Shown: positions 1 to 6,970, counted from the first letter of the stretch. The stretch is 7,284 bases of DNA from Planctomycetota bacterium (GCA_027623585.1 JAQBVK010000121.1:1-7284); one strand, 5' to 3'. The notes: a model not told the origin generated them from the sequence alone. Program-made: numbers and translations.

Positions 1-1050
1 CTCGCGGAAGGTCGGATTGCGGCGCTTCCCACCGACACGGTGCCGGGACTTGCGGCGTCCGTGGCGCCGCACGGAGCTGCGGCCGCCGCGGCGCAGATCG
101 CGCGGCTCAAACACGCGCCCGCTGACAAACCCTGCGCGCTGCACTTGGCCGACCTGGCGACGCTTGCGCACTGGCTGCCCTCACTCCCCCCGGGATTGAC
201 GCGCTGGCTGGAGCAGCGCCTGCCGGGCCCCTGGACCGTGTTGCTGCCCGAACGCTGGGCGCCGCGCGCGCGTGAGTTCGCTTGGTGTTGGCCGCAGCTC
301 GGACTGCGCGTGCCGGACCATGCGGGCTTCCGCGCCTGTGCGCGAGCGGTGGGCGATCCCTTGTTGATGAGCAGCGTGAACGATCATGGGATGGAACCCT
401 TGCACGGCGCAGCGCTGGCCGATTGGCTGCGCGAGCATCAGGTGCCTGCGGCCTTCGATCCCGCACCTACGAGCGCTCGCAAAGCATCCGCCATCGTCTC
501 CTTCGATCCGTTGCCGAAGGTGCTTCGCGGAGAGGTCGCGCCCGCACAGGCACACCCCGGTCTGCGCGTGTTGGTGGTGTGCAGCGGCAACATCTGCCGC
601 TCCCCACTGGCGGCGGCCATGCTGCGTCGTGAACTCGCGGCGGCCTGGGGAGTCACAGAACCAGAACTCGCTCGCTTGGGCTGGATCGTGGAATCCGCCG
701 GCACTTTCGCGATGCCGGGTTCTCCAGCGAGCGAGCACTCCGAGACCGCGGCGCGCGAAGTCGGATTGGACCTCGGGCAGCACCGCGCGCGCAGCGTTCA
801 GCAGGCTACGGCCGGCGCCGCGCCGGATCTGGTGCTCGCCATGGGTCGCAATCATCTCGCGGCTCTCGGCGATGCCGGCTGGATGCCGGAACTCTTCGAT
901 CCGGCGGGCTACGAAGTGAGCGACCCGTTCGGCGGCAGTCTCGAGGACTATCGGCGGGTGCGCGAGCAACTGCAACGCGCTGCGCAAGATCGCATCATGA
1001 ACTGGTCCGGTTGGAGCGCGTCGGCGCTCAGCGCACAGCAGAAATCCTAG
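1..1050 (+). CDS. Sua5/YrdC (TsaC-like) domain fused to low-molecular-weight protein-tyrosine-phosphatase; 5' end outside window
   Basis: The reading frame is open from base 1, where the YrdC motif PTDTVPGL already appears (visible residues 10-17, counting base 1 as codon 1). The true start therefore lies upstream, and the GTG at 40 is inside the domain. Residues 1 to about 178 match TsaC/Sua5, which makes threonylcarbamoyl-AMP for tRNA t6A37: a K-x-x-P-x-x-KP segment at 37-44, PGPWT at 75-79, S-x-N at 125-127 and an S-x-I-V strand at 163-166. Residues 188 to about 340 form a low-molecular-weight phosphatase: P-loop CSGNICRS with nucleophile Cys194 and Arg200, SAGT after it, and general acid Asp308 in SDPFGG. 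P-loop position 198 is Ile, as in phosphotyrosine phosphatases, whereas the arginine phosphatase YwlE has Thr there. Oddities: the usual Arg of K-x-R is Ala39, and Tyr of TVYGL is Pro. Bacillus carries ywlC and ywlE as separate near neighbours, so the fusion makes sense. Domain calls are secure; activity of the first domain is uncertain. Confidence 0.9.
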   Translation, partial: LAEGRIAALPTDTVPGLAASVAPHGAAAAAAQIARLKHAPADKPCALHLADLATLAHWLPSLPPGLTRWLEQRLPGPWTVLLPERWAPRAREFAWCWPQLGLRVPDHAGFRACARAVGDPLLMSSVNDHGMEPLHGAALADWLREHQVPAAFDPAPTSARKASAIVSFDPLPKVLRGEVAPAQAHPGLRVLVVCSGNICRSPLAAAMLRRELAAAWGVTEPELARLGWIVESAGTFAMPGSPASEHSETAAREVGLDLGQHRARSVQQATAGAAPDLVLAMGRNHLAALGDAGWMPELFDPAGYEVSDPFGGSLEDYRRVREQLQRAAQDRIMNWSGWSASALSAQQKS

Positions 1051-1502
1051 AGGCGAGACCAGAGCGCGACCGCTTCGCGCCCGTCCGAGCACTGCAGGAG
1101 TTCGGATCGGAACTCTCGGTCTCCGAGCCGCCGCGCGACTTCGGCGAGGGTTTGCAGATGCAGCAGTTTTTCCTGCCGTGGCACCAACACTCCCACGACG
1201 ACCTGGGCCGGCTTGTCATCCTGCGATTCGAAGGGAATGCCTTCAGGGAGCAGCGCGAGCGCCACCACCATGCCGGGCAGCCCTTCCAAGGCGGCGTGTG
1301 GCACGGCGATCCCGTCCTCGAGCCCGGTGCTCACGCAACGCTCACGCGCGAACAGCGCCTCCACAGCGGCTGCCCGCTGGTCCGCAGGAAGTCGGCCCGA
1401 AACCACCATGGCCTCGGCGAGCATCTCAATCAGATGCCACTTGTCGCGTGCGGGCGGCGCAATCAGCACCGCTGCGGGATGGAGGTGGTCGGCCAGAGGC
1501 AT
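1047..1502 (-). CDS. Stand-alone PTS EIIA protein, PtsN/fructose type
   Basis: This 151-residue protein aligns along its length with EIIA-Ntr (PtsN, about 160 residues) and fructose-type EIIA domains, cytoplasmic phosphocarriers that accept phosphate from HPr or NPr on a histidine. The active-site segment STGLEDGIAVPHA matches the family pattern, with the phosphorylated His at residue 69 (codon at 1296-1298). The second conserved His is at 115 in LLHLQTLAEVARRL, and VGVLVP precedes it as in PtsN. There is no membrane segment and no fused EIIB, EIIC or transcription-antiterminator domain, which favours a regulatory role over sugar transport. The ATG at 1500-1502 has a GGGGA four bases upstream, a rather short spacing. 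The gene is convergent with the YrdC-phosphatase gene, sharing the CTAG at 1047-1050, and divergent from gspD. No PTS partner gene is in the window, so what it regulates cannot be told. Family assignment is firm; the name ptsN is not. Confidence 0.88.
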   Translation of the reverse strand: MPLADHLHPAAVLIAPPARDKWHLIEMLAEAMVVSGRLPADQRAAAVEALFARERCVSTGLEDGIAVPHAALEGLPGMVVALALLPEGIPFESQDDKPAQVVVGVLVPRQEKLLHLQTLAEVARRLGDREFRSELLQCSDGREAVALWSRL

Positions 1503-1678
1503 CGGGTCCCCATGCGGAGAATACCGCCCGGCGGAGGAAGGTGGGTCGAGCTGCGGAAGAAGCTGAGCCGGAAGCCCGTCCTAAGTTCAGGGGAGCGTGG
1601 CGCTTCCGATCACCGCCCCCCTTCACTAGACTCTTCTCTACGCGGCCGCGGTGTGGCCGGACCACCTGCTTCGAGCGC
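1503..1678. other. Divergent intergenic region between the EIIA gene and gspD
   Basis: This 176-base spacer is the only substantial non-coding stretch. It must hold both divergent promoters, or the two transcripts start inside neighbouring genes. Seen in it: the weak plus-strand promoter candidate at 1604-1632, a perfect ten-base GC palindrome CGCGGCCGCG at 1641-1650, and a four-base-pair hairpin at 1653-1665. On the minus strand a TATTCT lies at 1518-1523, too near the EIIA ATG to be convincing with a leader. No gene, terminator or RNA element is recognisable. Confidence 0.6.
1604..1632 (+). promoter_or_regulatory. Weak candidate sigma70-type promoter for the gsp operon
   Basis: The 176-base gap between the divergent EIIA and gspD starts must contain the operon's promoter. 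The best pair I can pick by eye is TTCCGA (1604-1609), 17 bases, then TAGACT (1627-1632). The -10 matches 4 of 6 consensus bases and the -35 only 3 of 6. It would give a leader of about 40 bases before the gspD ATG. Such matches arise easily by chance, so this is only a pointer. I found no operator-like repeat of convincing length in the gap. Confidence 0.2.
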
Positions 1679-3913
1679 ATGTTGCCTCAACTCCGTCTCG
1701 CCTCGGTCGCCCTCGTGGCGGCCCTCCTGGCCCCGGCCGCCCTGTACGCCCAAAACGAGGGCCTGGACGACGTTCAGGTGCCCGAAGGCCTGCTCCAGGA
1801 CGAGGGTGAGTACCTTCTCCTGGACCTCGCCGAACTCGATGACCAGGGCCTGTCCCTGCGCCAGTTCATCAAGGTCTGCCAGCTCAACACCGGGCTCAAT
1901 TTCACGCTCGACGAGTCGGCCGGAACCAGCATCCGCGGCAAGCTCGACCAGCGCAAGTTGCTGCTCTACGGCGCGAAGCGGATCCGCAAGGCGGACTTCT
2001 ATTCCTTCTTCCAGATCATGATGAAGATCCACGGCTTTGTCTGCGTGCAGCAGGGCTCGGGAGATCTGGCGGTGGTCGTGATCACGGAGCAGTTGGCTTC
2101 GAACGGCGCCTTGATCAAATCGAACGCGCAGTTCGTGGATTACCAGGAGATCGAATCCTTCAACGACAAGCCGGGTACCTATCTGTTCACGGTGGTGCCG
2201 TTGGAATTCGCCGACGCGCAAGACCTCGGCACCAACTTGAGGACCGCGCTGGCATCGCAGGCGGGCGACAATTCGGCGTTCATGCCCTTGCAGCAGGAAC
2301 GCGCTCTGCTCGTACAAGGCTATGGACCCTTCGTTGCCGCCTCGGTGCGCATGATTCGGGTGCTCGACAAGAAACCGCCAGCAGTAGAGGTCGTGTACCG
2401 CAAGATTCCCTTGCGCGAGCAGGACGCGCAGGAACTCGCCGAAGTCCTTCAAGACTTGGTCGAGAATCTCTCCGAACAAACGCAGGCGAGCGCGCGAGGC
2501 CGCGGCACTCAGCCGACCATCACCGAGCCCGAGACCTTGGTGACCGCGTTCCGGCCCGACAACTCACTGATCGTGACCGGCACGCCGGCGAACATTGAGA
2601 AGATCCTCGATCTGGTCGCCTCGCTCGACACCCGGCTCGACGACCCAGAGTCTTCCTATCACGTCTACGTGCTGCAGTATCTGTCGGCTGCGGACTTGAA
2701 GGATCCCCTGACCGCCTTCCTGGACGAAGCGGAGCAGGAAGCGGAGCGGGCGCAGCGCGAAGCCTCTACGGGCGGGAACGTGCGCTCAGGCTTGTTCACC
2801 GAGCAGCGTCTGGTGGTCGAGATCCACGAAGAGACCAACGCCGTGATCGCTTCGGGCACGCGCAACAAGTGGCTGCAGTTGAAGACCTTGCTCGACCGGC
2901 TCGACAAGCGTCAGCCGCAGGTGCTGATCGAGACGGCGCTGATCGAAATCACCGAGGACTTCCAGAAGGACATCGGTATCGAGTACGCCAACGTGAAGAC
3001 GCCCGAGGGCGACTCCCAGCGTGGCTTCGCGTTCACCAGCGTCGGCATCACCACGGGAGAAACCTTGGGCGATGCGCGGTTGCCCTCTCCGACGGCGGCG
3101 GGATTGACCTTCGGCATTTTCGACGGCGAGGACCTCGGCATTCCCTTCATCATTCAGGCCGCAATGAGTCGCGACGACGCGAACATCCTCTCGGTGCCCA
3201 GCGTGCTGGTCTCGAACAACAAAGGCGCGGTCGTATCGAGCAATGACCGCGTGCCTTACCAGACCAGCAACTCGACGCAAGGCGCGGTGTCTTCGAACTT
3301 CGAGTTCGCCGACGCGGGCATCACGCTGTCCATCACGCCGAGCATCTCGGCGCAGCAGTATCTGCGTCTGCAGTTGAGGCTGGAGGTTTCTTCCTTCCGC
3401 GGCGAAGGAGCCAACGGTGCGCCGCCCAATGTTTCGAGCCGTCGCATCGAGACCAGCGTGAGTTTGCCGGACGGCGCCACGATGTGGCTCGGCGGCATCA
3501 TCAAGGACGACTTCTTCGACAGCGAGAGCGGCATCCCGTACCTGTCGGACATTCCGCTGATCGGCTTCCTGTTCGGCCGGAACACCGATCGGAACACCAA
3601 GACCACGCTGTTCTTCTTCTGCACGCCGCGCATCATCGAGGACTTCGCTGAACTCAGCGATCTATCCGAGAAGGGCAAGGCGCGCGCCGCCGAGACCATC
3701 GGCATCGAGCGGGTGCGCGTCGTAGATCCAGAATTCCGCCTGCAAAATCCGGCCGACGTAATCCTCGAAGGCGACATCGACGGAGACGGCAATGCGCGCG
3801 ACACCGCGGTGCTGAACCTCTCCGGATTTGCCGCGCCGAGCTATGAGAGCGGCGGCGGCGAGATGCCGGCTGCGGCGGTGGGCACCGAGCGGCGCGCGCC
3901 GCCGCGGGACTGA
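1679..3913 (+). CDS. gspD: Type II secretion system secretin GspD
   Basis: This encodes the outer-membrane channel of the T2SS, 744 residues. Residues 1-24 look like a Sec signal peptide: one Arg, a hydrophobic core, then ALYA before Gln25, with no lipobox. Residues about 48-135 resemble the N0 domain. Three N1-type repeats follow at about 168-230, 238-317 and 327-409, the last two interrupted by polar loops (262-292 and 345-377). The secretin core starts near 411 with QPQVLIETALIEI. It continues with NILSVPSVLVSNN and VPYQT (502-528), the SSRRIETSVSLPDGATMWLGG region (586-606), GIPYLSDIPLIGFLF (618-632) and TPRII (649-653). A tail of about 90 residues holds an Asp-rich loop, D699-x-D701-x-D703-G704, like an EF-hand or dockerin site. 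The start at ATG 1679 is chosen because it opens the signal peptide; the frame is open further upstream but that part is not protein-like. The ribosome binding site is poor. The stop overlaps the gspE start. PilQ is excluded by the absence of AMIN domains and by the neighbours. Confidence 0.95.
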   Translation: MLPQLRLASVALVAALLAPAALYAQNEGLDDVQVPEGLLQDEGEYLLLDLAELDDQGLSLRQFIKVCQLNTGLNFTLDESAGTSIRGKLDQRKLLLYGAKRIRKADFYSFFQIMMKIHGFVCVQQGSGDLAVVVITEQLASNGALIKSNAQFVDYQEIESFNDKPGTYLFTVVPLEFADAQDLGTNLRTALASQAGDNSAFMPLQQERALLVQGYGPFVAASVRMIRVLDKKPPAVEVVYRKIPLREQDAQELAEVLQDLVENLSEQTQASARGRGTQPTITEPETLVTAFRPDNSLIVTGTPANIEKILDLVASLDTRLDDPESSYHVYVLQYLSAADLKDPLTAFLDEAEQEAERAQREASTGGNVRSGLFTEQRLVVEIHEETNAVIASGTRNKWLQLKTLLDRLDKRQPQVLIETALIEITEDFQKDIGIEYANVKTPEGDSQRGFAFTSVGITTGETLGDARLPSPTAAGLTFGIFDGEDLGIPFIIQAAMSRDDANILSVPSVLVSNNKGAVVSSNDRVPYQTSNSTQGAVSSNFEFADAGITLSITPSISAQQYLRLQLRLEVSSFRGEGANGAPPNVSSRRIETSVSLPDGATMWLGGIIKDDFFDSESGIPYLSDIPLIGFLFGRNTDRNTKTTLFFFCTPRIIEDFAELSDLSEKGKARAAETIGIERVRVVDPEFRLQNPADVILEGDIDGDGNARDTAVLNLSGFAAPSYESGGGEMPAAAVGTERRAPPRD
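3773..3808 (+). other. EF-hand/dockerin-like Ca-binding loop encoded in the GspD tail
   Basis: Residues 699-710 of GspD read DIDGDGNARDTA, giving Asp at loop positions 1, 3 and 5, Gly at 6 and Asp at 10. The first half is a textbook calcium loop (DxDxDG) and is preceded by Gly, as in dockerin repeats. The usual acidic residue at loop position 12 is missing, so the site is either non-canonical or only loop-like. There is a single copy, whereas dockerins normally carry two. Confidence 0.45.
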
Positions 3914-5640
3914 TGACCCCCCCGGAGACGAGCGCCCCGGCCGACCTGATTGCGTTGCTGCAGGCGGCGACCGGTACCGATGCGCCGGAACTGCGCAAAC
4001 TGCGCGATCAAGCCGTCAGTAGTGGTCAGAGTTTCGATCGCGTGCTGATCAACCGTGGCCTCAAGGAAGAGGCCGTGCTCGGCGCTTTCGCCGAGGATCT
4101 CGACCTGGAATTCGTTCCTAAGTTCGAGGGCGTGAAAGTTCCGGCCGCTTTCGTCGACAGCGTGCCGTTGTCCTTCGCTCGCGCCCATGACATGGTCGCG
4201 ATCGGCAAGGAAGGCGAGGGATTGATCATCGCCACCTCGCATCCGCTCGACCTCCACCCGCAGGACGACCTGCTGGCGATGCTGCCGTGCCCGGTGCGCT
4301 TCGTGCTGTCGCCGCGACAGGAGATCACCGAGTTGGTCAACCGCGCCTTCCGTCACCGCGCGGACGGCGTGGACGAAGCGCTCGGCGATCTCGAGGACAC
4401 CGACATCGCGGGACTTGCGGCGAGTATCGAGGACGGCGAAGACTTGCTCGACGTCGCGAACAAGGCGCCGATCATCAAGCTGGTCAACAGCCTGCTGTTC
4501 CAGGCGCTGAAGCTGCGGGCTTCGGACGTGCACTTCCAGCCCTACCAGGACCGCATGCAGGTGCGCTTCCGCATCGACGGCATCCTCTACAACATGGAGA
4601 CGATCCCGAAGAACGCGCAGGACGCGATCACTTCGAGGATCAAGGTCATGGGCAAGATGGACATCGCCGAACGGCGTTTGCCGCAGGACGGCCGCGCGAC
4701 GATCCGCATCGGAGACGGTGAAGTCGACGTGCGCATCTCCGTGGTTCCGACCAGCGAAGGCGAACGCTGCGTTCTGCGCCTGCTCGACAAGACCGCGCGC
4801 GTCTACGACCTCAAGCAGATCGGTCTCGACGGACAGAACCGTCAGATTCTCGAACACTACCTGTCCTTCCCCCACGGGATCATCCTGGTCACGGGGCCGA
4901 CCGGATCCGGCAAGACCACCACGCTCTACGCGTCGTTGACCAAAGTCTCGACCGGCGACAAGAACATTCTCACCATCGAGGATCCGGTGGAATATCAGCT
5001 CGACGGCATCTCGCAGGTGCAAGTGAACGTCAAGAAGGGCTTGACCTTCGCTGCGGGCCTGCGCTCCTTCTTGCGTCAAGACCCGGACGTGATGATGGTC
5101 GGCGAAATTCGCGACATCGAGACCGCTGAGATCGCGATTCGCGCCGCGATCACGGGCCACTTGGTGTTCAGCACGGTTCACACCAACGACGCGCCGTCCA
5201 CGGTCACGCGCTTGATCGACCTCGGACTGGAGCCTTACTTGGTGTCCTCTTCCTTGGTGTTGGTGATCGCGCAACGCCTGGTGCGCACGCTGTGCTCGAC
5301 CTGCCGCACCTGGGTAACTCCGGATCAGGAGCAGATTGGCGCCCTGAAGGCGGTCGCCGTGGAAGTCTCCATGCTGAAGGACGGCAAGCTCGCGATCTCG
5401 CCCGGATGCGAGGAGTGTTTCCACTCCGGCTACCAAGGCCGGACTGCAATCTACGAGATGCTGCCTATGACCGACACCATGCGCGAGCTGGTGATGAAAA
5501 GCGCGTCCGCGACCGAGCTCAAGCGCGCTTCGGTCAGTGCCGGCATGCGCACCTTGCGTCAAGACGGCGCGATGAAGGTCGTCGAGGGCATCACTAGCCC
5601 GGAAGAAGTGATGCGCGTCACCCAACTCGATCTGGTCTGA
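3913..5640 (+). CDS. gspE: Type II secretion system ATPase GspE
   Basis: This is the cytoplasmic AAA-like hexameric ATPase that powers pseudopilus assembly, 575 residues. Residues 1 to about 150 form the T2SSE N-terminal domain (FDRVLINRGLKEEAVLGAFA, then an IIATSHPLDL strand-turn). Residues about 190-300 are the N2 domain with ASDVHFQPY and VRFRIDG. The ATPase core has Walker A GPTGSGKTT at 328-336 (Lys334), the Asp box IEDPVEY at 355-361, Walker B DVMMVGE ending at Glu398 followed by IRD, and His-box residues His416 and His423. A zinc tetracysteine is complete, with C461-x2-C464 and C499-x2-C502; this is typical of GspE and PilB-type assembly ATPases and argues against a PilT retraction ATPase. 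The ATG overlaps the gspD stop by one base (TGATG) and no Shine-Dalgarno is seen, so translation is probably coupled to gspD. All catalytic residues are present. A PilB name is possible by sequence alone, but the flanking gspD and gspG decide for GspE. Confidence 0.96.
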   Translation: MTPPETSAPADLIALLQAATGTDAPELRKLRDQAVSSGQSFDRVLINRGLKEEAVLGAFAEDLDLEFVPKFEGVKVPAAFVDSVPLSFARAHDMVAIGKEGEGLIIATSHPLDLHPQDDLLAMLPCPVRFVLSPRQEITELVNRAFRHRADGVDEALGDLEDTDIAGLAASIEDGEDLLDVANKAPIIKLVNSLLFQALKLRASDVHFQPYQDRMQVRFRIDGILYNMETIPKNAQDAITSRIKVMGKMDIAERRLPQDGRATIRIGDGEVDVRISVVPTSEGERCVLRLLDKTARVYDLKQIGLDGQNRQILEHYLSFPHGIILVTGPTGSGKTTTLYASLTKVSTGDKNILTIEDPVEYQLDGISQVQVNVKKGLTFAAGLRSFLRQDPDVMMVGEIRDIETAEIAIRAAITGHLVFSTVHTNDAPSTVTRLIDLGLEPYLVSSSLVLVIAQRLVRTLCSTCRTWVTPDQEQIGALKAVAVEVSMLKDGKLAISPGCEECFHSGYQGRTAIYEMLPMTDTMRELVMKSASATELKRASVSAGMRTLRQDGAMKVVEGITSPEEVMRVTQLDLV

Positions 5641-5642
5641 TC

Positions 5643-5647
5643 GGAGG
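5643..5647 (+). promoter_or_regulatory. Ribosome binding site of gspF
   Basis: GGAGG lies in the 16-base gap between gspE and gspF, nine bases before TTG 5657. It is the clearest Shine-Dalgarno in the window and decides the start. The encoded MPIYEWKGFDSKG is the conserved GspF beginning, and no ATG or GTG in frame would keep it. Confidence 0.75.
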
Positions 5648-5656
5648 CGAGCAGAA

Positions 5657-6967
5657 TTGCCGATCTACGAGTGGAAGGGCTTCGATTCCAAAGGCCGCAA
5701 GGCCGGCGGAGTGGTCGACGCCGATTCACCGCGTGATGCGCGCGTGAAGTGCAAGCGCCAGGGCAGCCTGGTCAGAGACATCGATGAGCTGCGCGGCGGG
5801 CGCAAGGTCAAGAAGGGCGAAGGCGGGCCCGTCAAGAGGAAGAAGGGCGCGGCCCCCGCCAAGAAAGACGCCATGGGCAAGCTGCGCGAGCGGCTCTCGG
5901 CCGCACGCGGGCGAGACAGTGGCGCGGCGCGCAGCAAGAAGCGGGTCGAAGAGGTCTCGACCTTCGTGCGTCAGCTCGCCACGCTGACGCGTGCCGGCAT
6001 TCCGATCACCGAAGCTCTGCGCGCGATCATTGAGCAGACCGCTCACAAACGTCTCAACGTCGTCTACCGCGACATCCGCGAGCGCATCGCGCAGGGCGCA
6101 CCTACCGCGGACGCGCTCTCTGCGCACCCGGACTACTTCGACGCCCTCGCGGTCGCCATGATCCGCGCCGGCGAAGCTTCCGGGCACCTCGACGACGTGC
6201 TGCTGCGTCTGGCCAACTACATGCAGCGCCAGACCCGCACCCGCAACAAGGTCGTGGCGGCGATGACCTATCCGGCAATCATGCTGGTGGTCGGCCTGCT
6301 GGTGGTGTCGATTCTGATCACTTTCGTGGTGCCCAAGATCACCACCATGCTCGAGAGCCAAAATCAGGCTCTACCCTTGCCGACCCGCATCTTGGTCGGC
6401 GCCTCCGAGTTCTTCCGCGAATTGTGGTGGATCCCGGTGCTGGTCTTCGTGCTCGGCCTCGCGAGCTTCAACCTCTACTACTCGACCGAAAAGGGCCGCC
6501 TCGCGGTGGACGGGCGCATGCTGAAAGTGCCGCTGTTCGGCGATCTGCTGCGTAAGCAAGCCATTTCGCGTTTCGCCCAAACCTTCTCCACGCTGTTACG
6601 CTCAGGCGTGAGCGTGGTCCGCTGCCTCGAGATCAACCGCAGTACCCTCGGCAATCGACTCATGGAGAAAACCGTCGACGAGGTGCGCGAGCGCATCCTG
6701 GAGGGCCAGGACATCGCCACGCCGATCAAGGCCTCCGGGGTATTCCCGCCCCTAGTTGGATACATGATCGCGGTCGGCGAGCAGTCCGGTGAACTGGACA
6801 ACATGATGAGCCAAGTCGCCGACTCCTACGAGGAGGAAGTGGATCTCGCGATCCAGCGTTTCACTTCGTTGATCGAGCCCGCGCTGATCATCACGCTCGC
6901 CAGCCTCGTGGGCTTCATCATTCTCGCCATCCTGCTGCCCGTGCTGCAGCTCACCCAGTCATTCTAG
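5657..6967 (+). CDS. gspF: Type II secretion system inner-membrane platform protein GspF
   Basis: GspF is the polytopic inner-membrane protein that couples the GspE ATPase to pseudopilin assembly. The 436-residue product is slightly longer than the usual roughly 400. Residues 1-45 are the typical N-terminal segment (YEWKGFDSKGRKAGGVVDADS). Two T2SSF domains follow at about 100-223 and 305-428. They are an internal duplication, each carrying the G-E-x-S-G-x-L-D motif (172-179 AGEASGHLD, 374-381 GEQSGELD). Predicted membrane helices are at about 203-226, 256-275 and 405-431. Between the N-terminal segment and the first domain is an unusually basic linker, residues 47-97, with 19 Lys/Arg and only 4 acidic residues. 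The start is TTG 5657, supported by GGAGG nine bases upstream. The gene begins 16 bases after gspE and ends 9 bases before gspG. PilC is the only reasonable alternative and is disfavoured by the gspD/gspG context. Confidence 0.95.
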   Translation: MPIYEWKGFDSKGRKAGGVVDADSPRDARVKCKRQGSLVRDIDELRGGRKVKKGEGGPVKRKKGAAPAKKDAMGKLRERLSAARGRDSGAARSKKRVEEVSTFVRQLATLTRAGIPITEALRAIIEQTAHKRLNVVYRDIRERIAQGAPTADALSAHPDYFDALAVAMIRAGEASGHLDDVLLRLANYMQRQTRTRNKVVAAMTYPAIMLVVGLLVVSILITFVVPKITTMLESQNQALPLPTRILVGASEFFRELWWIPVLVFVLGLASFNLYYSTEKGRLAVDGRMLKVPLFGDLLRKQAISRFAQTFSTLLRSGVSVVRCLEINRSTLGNRLMEKTVDEVRERILEGQDIATPIKASGVFPPLVGYMIAVGEQSGELDNMMSQVADSYEEEVDLAIQRFTSLIEPALIITLASLVGFIILAILLPVLQLTQSF

Positions 6968-6970
6968 GAA
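6966..6970 (+). promoter_or_regulatory. Ribosome binding site of gspG, overlapping the gspF stop
   Basis: AGGAA begins inside the gspF TAG stop (6965-6967) and lies six bases before the gspG ATG at 6977. A ribosome finishing gspF would sit on the gspG initiation region, which suits the high output needed for a major pseudopilin. Confidence 0.65.

Noticed and set aside
40..42. GTG at 40 as the start of the first gene
   Set aside because: The YrdC motif PTDTVPGL begins at base 28, before this GTG, so it is an internal Val codon.
181..1092. A 303-codon minus-strand frame opposite the phosphatase fusion
   Set aside because: No motif, Arg/His/Ala-rich composition, and both domains of the plus-strand gene are clearly real.
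1641..1650. Perfect palindrome CGCGGCCGCG ahead of gspD
   Set aside because: Ten bases of pure G/C in GC-rich DNA is likely chance, with no second copy seen and no known operator match.
1653..1665. Small hairpin GTGG-CCGGA-CCAC before gspD
   Set aside because: Only four base pairs and no U-tract; too weak for a terminator or a riboswitch element.
1178..1678. Possible longer GspD starting upstream in the same open frame
   Set aside because: The upstream translation is Pro/Arg/Ala-rich and overlaps the EIIA gene in antisense. The signal peptide begins exactly at ATG 1679.
1610..2479. A 289-codon minus-strand frame opposite the gspD start
   Set aside because: Shadow of gspD with no domain signal, and it would cover the divergent promoter region and the GspD signal peptide.
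3841..5625. A 594-codon open frame on the minus strand opposite gspE
   Set aside because: Its product is rich in His, Arg, Asp and Gln with no recognisable motif, and it mirrors gspE codon by codon. It is the usual antisense shadow of a GC-rich gene; gspE has every family motif.
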